The translations under genes were made by a program, and so were the position numbers. From Whitmania pigra (lineage: Eukaryota; Annelida; Clitellata; Hirudinida; Haemopidae), in contig JAJTWR010000074.1 in NCBI GenBank assembly GCA_021613335.1, forward strand, positions 1 to 64,000: a stretch of DNA of 64,000 nucleotides. The letters run 5' to 3'. The notes below the pieces were generated by a model that did no database searches, was not told the DNA's origin, and saw only the letters and a list, made by a program, of their open reading frames with translations. Positions 37,118-48,306 of this stretch are shown piece after piece. Every line of letters starts with the position of its first letter. Positions within the stretch are counted from its first letter, which is position 1.

Positions 37118-38893
37118 ATGACCTCGACCGATATCTTCAAAACTGTTCATGCTGCAATCTGCGCCGCGCTGGCCCAATGCCAGGCCGACGGTCAACTGCC
37201 AGCCGGGCTCGATGTCAGCCGTTTCACGCTCGAACCGCCCCGCGATGCCAGCCATGGTCACCTGTCGACCAATCTTGCCATGATCTTGGCCAGGCCAGCG
37301 GCGATGGAACCACGCGATCTGGCGGCGCGGGTGATGGAGCGCCTGATCGCAAACGAGGCCTTGGGGATCGTCGGCCATTCCATCGATGGGCCGGGTTTCA
37401 TCAATCTGCGGCTGGCAGACAGAATTTGGCACGAGGCGCTGGCCAGCGCCATCTTGTGCGGGCGCAGCTTTGGCGATTCCACCCAGGGGGCGGGGCGGAC
37501 GGTCAATATCGAATATGTCTCCGCCAACCCCACCGGACCGATGCATATCGGCCATGCCCGCGGCGCGGTGTTCGGCGATGTCTTGGCCTCGTTGCTGACC
37601 AAGGCCGGTTATCGGGTGACGCGCGAATATTATATCAACGATGCCGGCGCACAGGTCGATGCTTTGGCGCGCTCGGTTCATTTGCGTTATTGTCAGGCTC
37701 TGGGGCGGGCGGTTGGCGATATTCCGCAAGGCCTTTATCCCGGCGACTATCTGGTGCCGGTTGGAGAAGCTTTGGCGCTCCAAGCCGGCGATCGGTGGCT
37801 GGATCAGCCAGAAGCAACCTGGCTGGCGCCGGTTCGCGCTTTTGCTGTCGATGCCATGATGACGTTGATTCGTGACGATCTCCTGGCGCTTGGCATCGAA
37901 CATGATTTGTTCGCTTCTGAACGGGCGCTGTTAGCGGACGGTCGCGTCGAGCGCGTTCTAGCCGATCTGGAGCGGCGCGGACTGATCTATGTCGGCATAT
38001 TGGAGGCGCCGAAGGGAAAATCATCCGACGATTGGGAGCCGCGTCCACAAATTTTGTTTCGTTCCAGCCGCTTCGGAGATGATAGCGACAGACCGCTCAA
38101 GAAATCGGATGGCTCCTGGACCTACTTCGCGACTGATATCGCTTATCATTGGGACAAGGCAACCCGCAGTTCACCCAATCTGATCGATGTTTGGGGGGCC
38201 GATCATGGCGGCTATGTCAAACGCATGCAGACGGCGCTCAAGGCATTGAGCGACGGCGTCTTGCCGGTGTCTCTCGAAGTCAAGCTCTGTCAACTGGTTA
38301 ATTTGCTCGATAACGGTCAGCCGGTGAAAATGTCGAAGCGGGCAGGGATATTCGCCACCTTGCGTGAAGTGGTTGATGAAGTTGGGCGCGATGCCGTGCG
38401 GTTTATCATGCTCACTCGGAAAAATGACGCGCCCCTCGATTTCGATTTGAAAAAGATTACTGAACAGTCGAAGGATAATCCAGTATTTTACGTTCAGTAT
38501 GCTCATGCGCGTGCGGCTTCAATTTTACGGGTTGCGGCGCGAGACTGTTCTTCGATCGGTCTGACTCCGTCAGAATTAGCTAAAAATGATTTAAGCCTCT
38601 TGACCGATCCCGATGAACTTGCTTTGATACGGCTGATTGCTGGTTGGCCCAGGCTGATCGAAGCGGCGGTGGAGGCGCGTGAACCGCACCGGGTGGCGTT
38701 TTATTTAGGCGATCTTGCCGGCGGTTTTCATGCCCTGTGGAACAAGGGGCGGGACAATGCCACGCTTCGGTTCATTCAAGCGGATGATCTCGCCGCTACG
38801 GCGGCGCGTCTTGCTCTGGTCCAGGGGGTCAAGGCTACGATTGCATCGGGGTTGGCGGTGCTAGGCGTTGAACCGGTCGAGGAGATGCGTTGA
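37118..38893 (+). CDS. argS: arginyl-tRNA synthetase
   Basis: 591 residues, class I synthetase. HIGH motif in [12 protein letters not shown] (about residue 143) and KMSKR near 404, with the N-terminal Add-1 domain and a C-terminal anticodon-binding domain ending in [19 protein letters not shown]. Charges tRNA-Arg, including the CCT isoacceptor found at 13041. Starts 3 bp after dgt and abuts the SPOR gene. Confidence 0.95.
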   Translation: MTSTDIFKTVHAAICAALAQCQADGQLPAGLDVSRFTLEPPRDASHGHLSTNLAMILARPAAMEPRDLAARVMERLIANEALGIVGHSIDGPGFINLRLADRIWHEALASAILCGRSFGDSTQGAGRTVNIEYVSANPTGPMHIGHARGAVFGDVLASLLTKAGYRVTREYYINDAGAQVDALARSVHLRYCQALGRAVGDIPQGLYPGDYLVPVGEALALQAGDRWLDQPEATWLAPVRAFAVDAMMTLIRDDLLALGIEHDLFASERALLADGRVERVLADLERRGLIYVGILEAPKGKSSDDWEPRPQILFRSSRFGDDSDRPLKKSDGSWTYFATDIAYHWDKATRSSPNLIDVWGADHGGYVKRMQTALKALSDGVLPVSLEVKLCQLVNLLDNGQPVKMSKRAGIFATLREVVDEVGRDAVRFIMLTRKNDAPLDFDLKKITEQSKDNPVFYVQYAHARAASILRVAARDCSSIGLTPSELAKNDLSLLTDPDELALIRLIAGWPRLIEAAVEAREPHRVAFYLGDLAGGFHALWNKGRDNATLRFIQADDLAATAARLALVQGVKATIASGLAVLGVEPVEEMR

Positions 38894-39787
38894 ATGCATC
38901 AGGATTTTGACCCACGGGATCTGGAACCGGCCGCTGCTTCCTCTGAACCGGCCGGCATCAGGCGTTGGCTGCCTTTGGCGATTGCGTTGGCGGCTGTGAG
39001 CGGTTTTGGCGGCATCGTTTGGTATGCCTATGGTCGAAGCAGCCCGCAGGTAACCGATAATCCGGCTTTGGCGCCGTTGATCCAGGCCGATATCAGAGAC
39101 TATAAGCATCGGCCTGACAATCCGGGCGGAGCCGTCGTGCCGAACCAGGATAAATTATTGCTCAATCAGGGGGTGGCGCCAACCGAGGGGCGGGTCGAAC
39201 GGATTTTACCGCCCCCCGAAGCGCCTTTGCCCAAACCGGTGACGCCGCCGCCGCAAATGGCCGCCACTGCGCCGCCGCCCGCGCCAGCGCCGCGAGTGAC
39301 GGTTCAAAGCCAAACAGTGCCGTCTGGAAACCAAACTGTTCCTGTGCGCCAACCCCAAACGGTCTCAGCGCCAATGCCGCTAGCGCCTGTCGCTTCGCCA
39401 ACGCCAGGAGCGCTTGCCCAGCCGGGCGTTGGCGCACCGCCAAAAGCGCCGTCTTCCCCGGTCGATGCCCCGGCTTCGACCCAGGCTGCGGCGACCTCAC
39501 GGCAAGTCGCTGCCGCTAGCGCGCCAAAAGCAGTTGCAAACGGAGCGTATCGCATTCAACTCGCCGCGGTGAAAACCGCCGAACAGGCGGAAAAAGAGTG
39601 GCAACGGATCAAGGGAAGCAACCCGGAGATGGCCAATTTGCACATGACATCGACCAGGGTGGATTTGGGCGAGAAGGGGGTGTTCTATCGCTTGCAAGCA
39701 GGGCCGGTCGCCGATGCGACCGCCGCTGACCGGTTGTGTGCGGGCTTGAAGAGCAAAGGGCAGGGCTGTATCGTCGTTCGGCCCTGA
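38894..39787 (+). CDS. SPOR-domain cell-division or envelope protein
   Basis: 297 residues. A membrane helix near residues 28-47 (LPLAIALAAVSGFGGIVWYA) anchors it, then a long Pro/Ala-rich linker and a C-terminal SPOR domain (YRIQLAAVKTAEQAEKEWQRI ... VFYRLQAGPVAD ... CAGLKSKGQGCIVV). SPOR domains bind denuded septal peptidoglycan. Position directly after argS is typical of Rhodospirillales. Confidence 0.88.
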   Translation: MHQDFDPRDLEPAAASSEPAGIRRWLPLAIALAAVSGFGGIVWYAYGRSSPQVTDNPALAPLIQADIRDYKHRPDNPGGAVVPNQDKLLLNQGVAPTEGRVERILPPPEAPLPKPVTPPPQMAATAPPPAPAPRVTVQSQTVPSGNQTVPVRQPQTVSAPMPLAPVASPTPGALAQPGVGAPPKAPSSPVDAPASTQAAATSRQVAAASAPKAVANGAYRIQLAAVKTAEQAEKEWQRIKGSNPEMANLHMTSTRVDLGEKGVFYRLQAGPVADATAADRLCAGLKSKGQGCIVVRP

Positions 39788-39819
39788 GGCGCTGGGCAGC
39801 GGGGCCTGTCGGGGGACGT

Positions 39820-40506
39820 ATGGATATTGCCGGCTTGGTGATCGAAACGACGACTTGGGTTTTGCCGGCGTTATTGGCGATTACTTTTCATGAAGCAGCC
39901 CATGGCTATGTTGCCTGGATCTTGGGCGACGATACGGCAAAGCAGGCCGGTCGCGTTTCGTTCAATCCGCTGCGTCATGTCGATCCGATTGGCACGATCG
40001 TGATTCCAGGCATGCTGTTGCTGGTTCGCGCCCCTTTCCTGATCGGTTGGGCCAAGCCGGTGCCAATCTCCTTGGCCCGTTTGCGCAATCCGCGCCGCGA
40101 CATGGTTTTGGTCGCCGCTGCCGGCCCGGGAATCAATATCCTGATCGCGATCGTCAGCGCTTTGGGATTTCATCTGCTCGATCGCCTTCCTTCCTTCCTT
40201 TATGAATGGCTGGCGCTGAATCTTGAAAATTCATTAAGAATTAATGTAATGCTGGCGGTTTTTAATTTGATTCCCTTGCCGCCGCTGGATGGCGGCCGCA
40301 TTGCGGTTGGCGTACTGCCAGCGCCGCTGTCGCTCTGGCTCGCCCGGCTCGAGCCCTATGGCATGGCAATCCTGCTGGTGGCGGTGTTTGCGCTTCCCTT
40401 GATCGCCAGTCAGTTTGGCTATCGATTGTCGCTGCTCTCTTTGCTGCTCGCCGCACCAGTGCGCTGGATGATCGAGACCATCGTTTCTTTAACCGCAATC
40501 GCATGA
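39820..40506 (+). CDS. site-2 protease family (M50) membrane metalloprotease
   Basis: 228 residues from ATG 39820, which follows a GGGGGA site. Zinc motif HEAAHG in the first membrane helix and NLIPLPPLDGGR in a later one, the two metal-binding elements of site-2 proteases. Intramembrane proteolysis is the family function; the substrate is unknown. It occupies the place where related genomes often carry nagZ. Its stop overlaps the scpA start. Confidence 0.85.
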   Translation: MDIAGLVIETTTWVLPALLAITFHEAAHGYVAWILGDDTAKQAGRVSFNPLRHVDPIGTIVIPGMLLLVRAPFLIGWAKPVPISLARLRNPRRDMVLVAAAGPGINILIAIVSALGFHLLDRLPSFLYEWLALNLENSLRINVMLAVFNLIPLPPLDGGRIAVGVLPAPLSLWLARLEPYGMAILLVAVFALPLIASQFGYRLSLLSLLLAAPVRWMIETIVSLTAIA

Positions 40507-41311
40507 GCGCCGCGGTCAAGGACGGTTTCGCCGAGGACCTGCCCGTCGATTTGATGGCGAGTATGCTCATTTGGTGCTCAATCTCGATGGCTACGAAGGG
40601 CCAATCGACGTTTTACTGACCTTGGCGCGCGACCAGAAGGTCGATCTGACCAAGATCAAGATCCTGGAATTGGCTGACCAGTATCTAGCTTTCATTGCAC
40701 AAGCGCGCGCCTTGCGATTGGAGTTGGCCGCCGATTATCTGGTAATGGCGGCGTGGCTGGTTTATTTGAAATCGCGCTTGCTGCTGCCTGAACCGCAGCC
40801 GGAAAATGAGCCTTCGGCTGAAGAGCTGGTCGACCGTCTGGCTTTTCAATTGCAACGTTTGGAAGCTATGCAAGAAGCTGGTCGTCTGCTGATGGCGCGA
40901 CCGCGGCTGGGTGTCGATTTTTTTGCCCGCGGCATGGCTGAGGAGATTTCGGATATCGTTTGCGTCCGCTGGGATGTTTCGCTCTATCATCTGTTGAGAG
41001 CCTATGGCGACCAGAAATGCCGGCAGGAAACGACCACATTGCGCATTGCGCCAACACAGCTTTACGCCGTCGAGGATCTGCTGGAAGAATTGCGGGCGCG
41101 CTTGGGACAAGGCGGAGATTGGGACATGCTGATGCGGTTTTTGCCCGATGGCTTGCACGATCCGATCGTCAGGCGTTCGGCGATTGCAGCAACTTTTGGC
41201 GCTTCGCTGGAATTGGCCAAAAACGGTCTGGCTGAGCTGATGCAGCCGGAAACTTACGGTCCGATCTATATCCGGTCGGTTGCGAAGTCAACGCAATCGA
41301 AGTGCGAGTAA
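40503..41311 (+). pseudogene. scpA: segregation and condensation protein ScpA with an N-terminal frame break
   Basis: ATG at 40503 in an ATGA overlap begins MSAAVKDGFAEDLPV; the family sequence then resumes one frame over as FDGEYAHLVLNLDGYEGPID and runs unbroken to 41311. One missing base at about 40548 explains it. ScpA is the kleisin of the bacterial SMC condensin. Internal initiation at TTG 40571 would still give nearly the whole protein. Since scpA is important for chromosome segregation, sequence error or internal start are the best explanations. Confidence 0.85.
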
Positions 41312-41318
41312 AAGCGTC

Positions 41319-42008
41319 ATGTTACAGGAGAAAGCCGATCATGCGACCCGTTTGGTCGAGGCAATTTTGTTTGCCGCGTCTCACCCGGTATCGGAGCAGG
41401 AATTGCGCGACCGGCTGCCGCCCGAAACGCCGCTGCGGGATATTTTGGCCGGCTTGACCCTGAATTATCGCGGACGGGGCGTTGAATTGCAGGAGGTTGC
41501 CGAAGGGTGGTGTTTTCGCACGGCAAGCGATCTTGCCCCCTTGCTGCGCCAGGGGCGGGAGGCTGTGCGCAAATTGTCGCGCGCTGCTGTCGAGGCTTTG
41601 TCGATCATCGCCTATCATCAACCGGTAACGCGCGGCGAAATCGAGGAAATCCGGGGCGTTGCTCTCAATAAAGGCACGCTCGATATTTTGCTGGAAACAG
41701 GCTGGATCAAGCCTAAAGGCCGGCGCATGACGCCCGGGCGTCCCGTGACCTGGGTAACGACGGTTGGTTTTTTAGAACATTTTACCCTGTCCAGCCTGGA
41801 AGATTTGCCAGGGGTAGAGGAATTACGCGCCGCCGGCCTGCTCGACCGCCGCCCCGGCATGACCATTGCCATGCGCGATGAAGAAGCCGGCTTGTTGGAA
41901 GAGGTCTACAACGCCGAACCGTCGGACGCGGCATCCTCCACCGACGATCCTTACCTTGCCATCGACGAACCGCCTGGCTCAGCCAACGAAAAGGCTGGAC
42001 AATATTGA
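41319..42008 (+). CDS. scpB: segregation and condensation protein ScpB
   Basis: 229 residues from ATG 41319. Tandem winged-helix protein with the family patterns LVEAILFAASHPVSEQEL, AVEALSIIAYHQPVTRGEIEEIRG and GRPVTWVTTVGFLEHF. Works with ScpA and SMC. The acidic tail is of a common type. Confidence 0.93.
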   Translation: MLQEKADHATRLVEAILFAASHPVSEQELRDRLPPETPLRDILAGLTLNYRGRGVELQEVAEGWCFRTASDLAPLLRQGREAVRKLSRAAVEALSIIAYHQPVTRGEIEEIRGVALNKGTLDILLETGWIKPKGRRMTPGRPVTWVTTVGFLEHFTLSSLEDLPGVEELRAAGLLDRRPGMTIAMRDEEAGLLEEVYNAEPSDAASSTDDPYLAIDEPPGSANEKAGQY

Positions 42009-42059
42009 GAATTAATATCAAATAATTTTTTGATTGTCGATATCGAGGGAAATCAAACA

Positions 42060-43755
42060 TTGGCCATACAGCTGGATTTCGCTGCTCTGTCATTGCATCG
42101 TTTTCGTCTTTTACGCCTGGATCGTTGGGCTATTTTCTCGTTACTGCTTGCTGCGTGGATCTCTCTGCCAGTTTTAGTTGTATTATTTAGTTTATTTATC
42201 CCGGCAACCGAGATATGGCGCCATCTGGCAGCCACTGTCCTGCCTGGCTACCTGATCAACACCGCGGCGCTGGCGGTTGGCGTCGGGATCGGCTGCTGCG
42301 CGATCGGGGTTGCTTGCGCCTGGCTGGTCACCATGTGCCGTTTTCCCGGCGCCGGTCAGTTCGAATGGGCGATCATGTTACCGATGGCGATTCCAGCTTA
42401 TGTCATCGCCTATGCCTATACCGGGCTGCTGGATTATGGCGGGCCGATCCAAAGCCAGCTGCGGAGTATCGGCATCCTGGCGCCGGGCGCGCGCTTAGTG
42501 GAGCTGCGCTCTGTCGGCGGCGCCATCGCCATGTTGACCCTGGTTCTGTATCCTTACGTCTATCTGTTGGCGCGGGCGGCTTTTTTGGAACAATCGGTGT
42601 GCGTGCTGGAAGTCGGGCGCACTCTTGGCCGCAATCCTTGGCAGTGTTTTCGCACGATCGCCTTGCCCTTGGCCAGGCCCGGTATCGTTGCCGGGTTGGC
42701 CTTGGCCTTGATGGAGACCTTGAACGATTTCGGCACGGTGCAATATTTCGCCGTCGATAGCTTTACCACCGGCATTTACCGCACCTGGCTTGGGTTGGGC
42801 GAACCGCTGGCGGCGACTCAGCTGGCGGCGATGCTGCTGCTCTTCGTGATTTTGCTGATCTGGATGGAAAAACGCTCGCGTGGCCTGGCGCGTTTTCATC
42901 ATACCACTGCCCGCTACCGGCCCTTGCCGCGGTATCGGTTGCAAGGATTATCGGCCTGCGCCGCCTTTTTGACCTGCGCTCTGCCGTTGCTTCTGGGGTT
43001 CGGTCTGCCGGTCGCCGCCCTTGCGGTCTGGACGGTGGAAAGCGCTGCCGCTGGCATCGATGCGCGTTTTATCGACTATGCGTGGAACAGCTTGATTCTG
43101 GCGATGAGCGCGGCTGTGCTGGCGGTGGCGTTGGCCGTGCTGATCGGCTATGCCAAGCGCTTTCACGCTCTGGGGCGGGGGGAGGTATTTGATCCAGGGG
43201 GCGACTTTGGGGTACGCCATTCCCGGCGCCGTCATCGCGGTTGGAACCTTGTTTCCGTTGACCTGGATCGATCGTCAGCTGGATGGCTGGAGTCGAGCGG
43301 TTTTCGGTTGGGAGTTGGGTTTGCTGTTGAGCGGCACGATCGTCGCGTTGATTTATGCTTATCTGGTCAGGTTTCTGGCGGTGGCAACGAACGCTGTCGA
43401 AGCCAGCCTGGCGAAAGTGACGCTGTCGATGGACCATGCCGCTCGCAGCCTGGGGCGGACGCCGTGGCAAACCTTGCGCGAGATTCATGTGCCGATCGTC
43501 CGTCCGAGCATGATCAGCGCCGGTTTGCTGGTGTTCGTCGAGGTCATGAAAGAATTGCCCGCCACCTTGATCTTGAGGCCGTTCAATATGAGCACCCTGG
43601 CGGTCGAGGTGCATCATCTGGCCTCGGACGAAAGGTTGATCGAAGCGGCGCCGGGCGCTTTGGTCATTGCGACGGTTGGAATTTTGCCGGTCATCATCAT
43701 GAGCCGCCTGATCGCCCGGTCGCGGCCCGGCGCCAATCAGCAGGAGCGGGAATGA
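42060..43755 (+). pseudogene. iron(III)-type ABC transporter permease (FbpB-like), frame broken at a G-run
   Basis: Two fused permease units of about 565 residues in total. The first part (YVIAYAYTGLLDYGGPIQS, EVGRTLGRNPWQCFRTIALP, an EAA loop) reads in one frame; from the G6 run at 43177-43182 the rest (TLGYAIPGAVIAVGTLFPL, ARSLGRTPWQTLREIHVP, the second EAA loop) is one frame over. TTG 42060 with GAGGGA upstream is the likelier start; TTG 42030 is an alternative. Inserted between scpB and tatB, with no binding protein nearby. Overlaps the ATPase gene by 4 bp. Confidence 0.8.
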
Positions 43756-44800
43756 GTCCGATTTTGTCGGCGCAGGCCATCAGCCATCGATACGATGACA
43801 TAATCGCGCTTCGAGACGTAACCGTGTCGGTTGCAGCCGGTGAAGTGGTGTCGCTGCTCGGCCCGTCCGGGTGCGGCAAAACCACCTTGCTGCGTCTGGT
43901 TGCCGGGTTGGAGCGGTTGCAAATCGGCATAATCGAGCTGGGTGGGGTAATGGTCGCCAGCGCCAAGGGCCTGGTGCCGCCAGAGCGACGGGCAACCGGC
44001 ATGGTGTTTCAAGATTATGCGCTGTTTCCCCATCTGAACGTCGCTGACAATGTCGGTTTCGGTTTGCGCGGCCTTGGACAAGGCGAAAGCCGGCAGCGCG
44101 TGTCGGAGGCATTGGAGCGGGTCGATATGCTGGCCTATGCCGATAGCTTTCCCCATCGCTTGTCGGGCGGTCAACAGCAACGGGTGGCGCTGGCCAGGGC
44201 TTTGGCCCCGCAGCCGCGCTTGATGCTGATGGACGAACCCTTTTCCGGTTTGGATGCCCGTTGCGCGATGTCGTGCGCGAGCGGACCTTGCGCATTTTGC
44301 AGCAAGCGGGAACGGCCGTTCTGATGGTCACTCACGATCCCGAGGAAGCGATGTTCATGTCCGACCGTATCGCTTTGATGCGGGCCGGACAGATGATGCA
44401 GTTCGATGAGCCAAAAAAGTTGTATTTTCATCCAGTCGATGGTTTCGTCGCCCGGTTTTTTGGCGACACCAACCTGCTGCCGGTCGAAAGAGCCGGAGAC
44501 GAGGCGATGAGCCCGTTTGGCGTCATGCCGATACCGCCGAACTTGGCCGGTATCGATCGATTGAACTTGATGATCCGGCCCGAAGGGTTCGATCTGCAAC
44601 CCGCGCCCTTGGCGCAGGCTTGCGGGTTGGTTACCGGGGCGCGTTTTCTTGGTGCCTGCCATTTACTTCGCGTTCGTTTGGAACAAGCAGGGTGCGAGGT
44701 GTCGGTCCGGGTTGCGTCCCGTGCGGCGCCGCCGGCGGGTTCCAGGATCGGTCTGTCGCTCAGAGCCGACTATGTCGCCGTTTTGCTGGCTTGCGGGTGA
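43752..44800 (+). pseudogene. ABC transporter ATPase (FbpC-like), frame broken near 44261
   Basis: Walker A GPSGCGKTTL, signature LSGGQQQRVALARAL and Walker B RLMLMDEPFSGLD are intact. Immediately after, at 44261, a missing T shifts the frame; LRDVVRERTLRILQQAG, the H-loop VTHDPEE and a TOBE-like C-terminal domain follow to 44800. Drives the permease upstream. If the break is real the protein loses its switch histidine and would be dead. Confidence 0.82.
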
Positions 44801-44980
44801 AGGCAAACCTTGCGCGCTGTCAATTGCGAGAACGGAGCGCTTCTGCCATAGTTCCGATTCACGGTGCGGTTGGTGGAGGGGATGCTCATTGTCGCTCAGG
44901 TTTTGGGAATCCATCCCGCTCCCGGCAGTTGCCACGATCCGCCGGCCTCTTCGAAATCTTGAGTGTGGAGTCAACCGAGG

Positions 44981-45355
44981 ATGTTCGATTTAGGCTGGTC
45001 CGAGATTGCCGTCATCGCGGTTGTGGCGCTGGTGGTCATCGGTCCCAAGGATCTGCCGATCGTCTTGCGCACGGTTGGCCAATATGTGCGCAAGGCTCGC
45101 GCCATGGCGGCGGAGTTTCAATCCAGCATCGAGCAAATGGCGCGCGATGCCGAGTTGGAACAGATGCGCAAGGAACTGGAGGCAGCGCAACAAAATGTGA
45201 CGACCCAAACGACAGCCGCACAAGAGCGGATCGAACAGGCGCTCGATACCCTGGTTGCGACAACCGATCCGCCGGCAATCGAAGCGCCGCTTGCCGAAAT
45301 CGCCGAAACCGCCGAGCCGGCAACCGGGACCTCAACGAATGCCCGTCCTTCCTGA
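44981..45355 (+). CDS. tatB: Sec-independent translocase component TatB
   Basis: 124 residues from ATG 44981, after a CCGAGG site. N-terminal membrane helix MFDLGWSEIAVIAVVALVVI with GPKDLP hinge, characteristic of TatB rather than TatA, then an amphipathic helix and a long charged tail. Binds twin-arginine substrates with TatC. No tatA is adjacent, so it must be elsewhere. Its end overlaps tatC. Confidence 0.88.
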   Translation: MFDLGWSEIAVIAVVALVVIGPKDLPIVLRTVGQYVRKARAMAAEFQSSIEQMARDAELEQMRKELEAAQQNVTTQTTAAQERIEQALDTLVATTDPPAIEAPLAEIAETAEPATGTSTNARPS

Positions 45356-46142
45356 CAATCCTGACGATCACAAAATGCCGCTGCTCGACCATCTGATCGA
45401 ACTGCGCAACCGTCTATTCTACGCCATAGGCGGTTTTATTCTTGCTTTCGGCCTGTGTTATTGGCAATCGACCCATATCTTCAATTTCCTGATGATGCCG
45501 CTTGCGGATATTCTGGGTGAAGAAAGCGGCCGGCGCATGATTTATACCGGTTTGACCGAAGCCTTCTTCACCTATCTGAAAGTATCCTTCTGGGCGGCGG
45601 CTTTGCTGTCTTTCCCGATTATCGCATCGCAGATTTACATGTTCGTCGCGCCAGGATTATACCGCAATGAACGCGGCGCTTTTCTGCCGTTTTTGATTGC
45701 GACGCCGGTTTTGTTCGCCGCTGGCGGCGCGTTGGTTTATTATTTCGTTTTTCCAATGGCCTGGAGATTTTTTCTCAGTTTTGAAACCCCTGGCGGCGAA
45801 GGCGTTCTGCCAATCCAGCTGGAAGCCAAGGTCAATGAATATCTGTCCTTGGTCATGACCTTGATTTTTGCCTTCGGCATCAGTTTTCAACTTCCGGTTC
45901 TGCTGACATTGCTCGCGCGCGTTGGGCTGACCACATCGGCGGCTCTTAAGAAGAAACGCCGCTATGCCATTGTCGGTATTTTCATTTTTGCCGCGATCGT
46001 TACTCCCCCGGATGTCATCAGCCAGGTTGGCTTAGCCATTCCGCTGATCCTTCTCTACGAACTGTCAATCTTCAGCTGCATGGTGGTCGAGCGCAAACGG
46101 GCGCGGGCCGAAGCGCAAGCGGATGCCGCGCTGCAAGAGTAG
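45339..46142 (+). CDS. tatC: Sec-independent translocase component TatC
   Basis: 267 residues, six membrane helices. HLIELRNRL near the N-terminus, then FWAAALLSFPIIASQIYMFVAPGLY and RRYAIVGIFIFAAIVTPPD are TatC hallmarks. Receptor for twin-arginine signal peptides. Translation is coupled to tatB by a 17-bp overlap. Confidence 0.94.
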   Translation: MPVLPDNPDDHKMPLLDHLIELRNRLFYAIGGFILAFGLCYWQSTHIFNFLMMPLADILGEESGRRMIYTGLTEAFFTYLKVSFWAAALLSFPIIASQIYMFVAPGLYRNERGAFLPFLIATPVLFAAGGALVYYFVFPMAWRFFLSFETPGGEGVLPIQLEAKVNEYLSLVMTLIFAFGISFQLPVLLTLLARVGLTTSAALKKKRRYAIVGIFIFAAIVTPPDVISQVGLAIPLILLYELSIFSCMVVERKRARAEAQADAALQE

Positions 46143-46233
46143 CCGAGCTTATGGACGGCAATCGACGAACATCTTATAAGCTAAGCCGCTGAAACCGGTC
46201 TGGTGCTGCTTTTTGCTGGGGTATCGTTATTTC

Positions 46234-47505
46234 ATGCATGATCTTCATTTTCTTCGCGCCAACCCCGCGGTTTTCGATGCCGCTCTCGCCCGGCGCGGCC
46301 TGCCAGCGGTTAGCGCTTCCATCTTGTCGCTCGATAAGCAACGCCGGGCCTTGATCCAGGAAACCGAGCGGTTGCAACAGCGGCGCAATGAAATTTCCAA
46401 GCTGATCGGTCAAGCCAAGGCGCAAGGCGATGACGCTTGGCCAATGATCGAGGAAGTGGCGGCGATCAAAGCGCGCTTGCCGGAATTGGAACGCCAGGAA
46501 CGGGTTTTGGATGAAGAAATCGCCGGTCATCTGGCCGCTTTGCCTAATTTACCCGCGGCGGAGGTGCCGGATGGAAGCTCTGAGCAAGACAATGTCGAAA
46601 TCCGCCGTTGGTTGCATCCGCCGCATTTCGACTTTTCCCCAGCCGAACATGCGGCGTTGGGCGAAGGGTTGAAAGCCATGGATTTTGCCGCCGCGGTGAA
46701 ATTATCGGGAGCGCGCTTCGTTGTGCTGCGGGGCTTGCTGGCCCGTATGGAACGAGCGCTGGGCAATTTCATGATGGATGTGCATATCCGCGAATTTGGC
46801 TACAGCGAACATTCGTTGCCGCTGCTCGTGCGCGACGACGCTTTGTTTGGCACCGGTCAATTGCCGAAATTCGCCGAGGATCTGTTTCAGACCACGAGCG
46901 GACATTGGCTGATTCCGACAGCGGAAGTTAGCTTGACCAATCTGGTGGCGGATACGATCCTGGAGGAAGCGGATTTGCCGCTGCGGCTAACCGCTTGGAC
47001 GCCGTGTTTTCGTTCGGAAGCCGGATCGGCTGGACGCGATACCCACGGAATGATCCGCCAACACCAGTTTGCCAAGGTGGAATTGGTGTCGATTGCCCAC
47101 CCCGACCGTTCGGCCGCCGAGCATGAGCGGATGACCGAGGCTGCCGAGACTGTTTTGCGCCGCTTACGGTTGCCATATCGCACCATGTTGCTGTGCACGG
47201 GCGATATGGGGTTTTCGGCGATGAAAACCTACGATCTGGAAGTTTGGCTGCCTGGCCAAAACACCTATCGGGAGATTTCCAGCTGCTCGAATTGCGGCGA
47301 CTTTCAAGCTCGCCGCATGAAAGCGCGCTTTCGCTCATCGGGTGAAAAAGGCACGCGCTTCGTGCATACGCTGAACGGCTCGGCCCTGGCGGTGGGGCGA
47401 ACGCTGATTGCCATTTTGGAAAATTATCAGCAGGCCGACGGTTCGGTGGCGGTGCCGGAAGTCTTGCGCTCTTATATGGGCGATGTTGAGGTGTTGACAG
47501 CATGA
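46234..47505 (+). CDS. serS: seryl-tRNA synthetase
   Basis: 423 residues from ATG 46234 ([14 protein letters not shown]). N-terminal coiled coil for tRNA-Ser, then class II motifs: [30 protein letters not shown] and [18 protein letters not shown]. Overlaps surE by 4 bp. Confidence 0.95.
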   Translation: MHDLHFLRANPAVFDAALARRGLPAVSASILSLDKQRRALIQETERLQQRRNEISKLIGQAKAQGDDAWPMIEEVAAIKARLPELERQERVLDEEIAGHLAALPNLPAAEVPDGSSEQDNVEIRRWLHPPHFDFSPAEHAALGEGLKAMDFAAAVKLSGARFVVLRGLLARMERALGNFMMDVHIREFGYSEHSLPLLVRDDALFGTGQLPKFAEDLFQTTSGHWLIPTAEVSLTNLVADTILEEADLPLRLTAWTPCFRSEAGSAGRDTHGMIRQHQFAKVELVSIAHPDRSAAEHERMTEAAETVLRRLRLPYRTMLLCTGDMGFSAMKTYDLEVWLPGQNTYREISSCSNCGDFQARRMKARFRSSGEKGTRFVHTLNGSALAVGRTLIAILENYQQADGSVAVPEVLRSYMGDVEVLTA

Positions 47506-48296
47506 TCGAACATCATCCTGGACTTTCCAGCGATTTGTCGAAAACCCGTATTTTGCTCTCTAACGACGATGGCGTGAATGCGCCGGGATTGAAAATCCTC
47601 AGCCGGATCGCTCGGGAATTGTCGAAAGATGTCTGGATCTCGGCTCCTGAGGCAGAACAAAGCGGCGCTGGGCATAGCTTGACCATGAGAAGGCCATTGC
47701 GGTTGCACAAAGCGGGCAGGCGCAAATATTATGTCGACGGTACGCCGACCGACTCGGTCCTGCTTGGATTGCGCAAGGTGCTGCGGGACAATCTGCCGCA
47801 ATTGGTGCTGACCGGCGTCAATCGCGGAGCCAATCTCGGTGAGGATGTAACGTATTCCGGCACGATTGCAGCCGCCATGGAGGCAACGTTATTGGGCATT
47901 GCCTCGATTGCTATGTCCCAATGCTTCATATCGGGAAAGGCGGTGCCCTGGGAAACGGCGGCAACCCACGCGCCGGCGCTGATCCGACGGATCGTTGCGA
48001 CTGGCTGGCCGCGTAATATCTTGATCAACATCAATTTTCCCCCCTGCGCTCCCGATCAGGTGACCGGTATTTCCGTGGTTCGACAAGGCCAGCGCAAACA
48101 AGGCGATCAGCTGAGCGAGCGGGTCGATATGCGCGGCGAACATTATTACTGGATCGGTCCGATGCGCGAAGCCGGTTCCGCCCCCCCGGGGACGGACTTG
48201 CACGCCATGACGCAAAACCGGATCGCGGTTACGCCGTTGAATCTCGATCTGACCCACGATCCGACCAGCACGGCTCTAGCCCACGCCCTCGGATAG
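47502..48296 (+). CDS. surE: 5'/3'-nucleotidase SurE
   Basis: 264 residues. Metal site [13 protein letters not shown], then [20 protein letters not shown] and [24 protein letters not shown] are family signatures. Dephosphorylates nucleoside monophosphates; paired with pcm as in most bacteria. Confidence 0.94.
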   Translation: MIEHHPGLSSDLSKTRILLSNDDGVNAPGLKILSRIARELSKDVWISAPEAEQSGAGHSLTMRRPLRLHKAGRRKYYVDGTPTDSVLLGLRKVLRDNLPQLVLTGVNRGANLGEDVTYSGTIAAAMEATLLGIASIAMSQCFISGKAVPWETAATHAPALIRRIVATGWPRNILININFPPCAPDQVTGISVVRQGQRKQGDQLSERVDMRGEHYYWIGPMREAGSAPPGTDLHAMTQNRIAVTPLNLDLTHDPTSTALAHALG

Positions 48297-48306
48297 AGGC
48301 GGCAGG

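Noticed and set aside
42009..42040. Intrinsic terminator after scpB
   Set aside because: An AT-rich stretch with a T-run exists, but the only inverted repeat is five to six A/T pairs, too weak to call.
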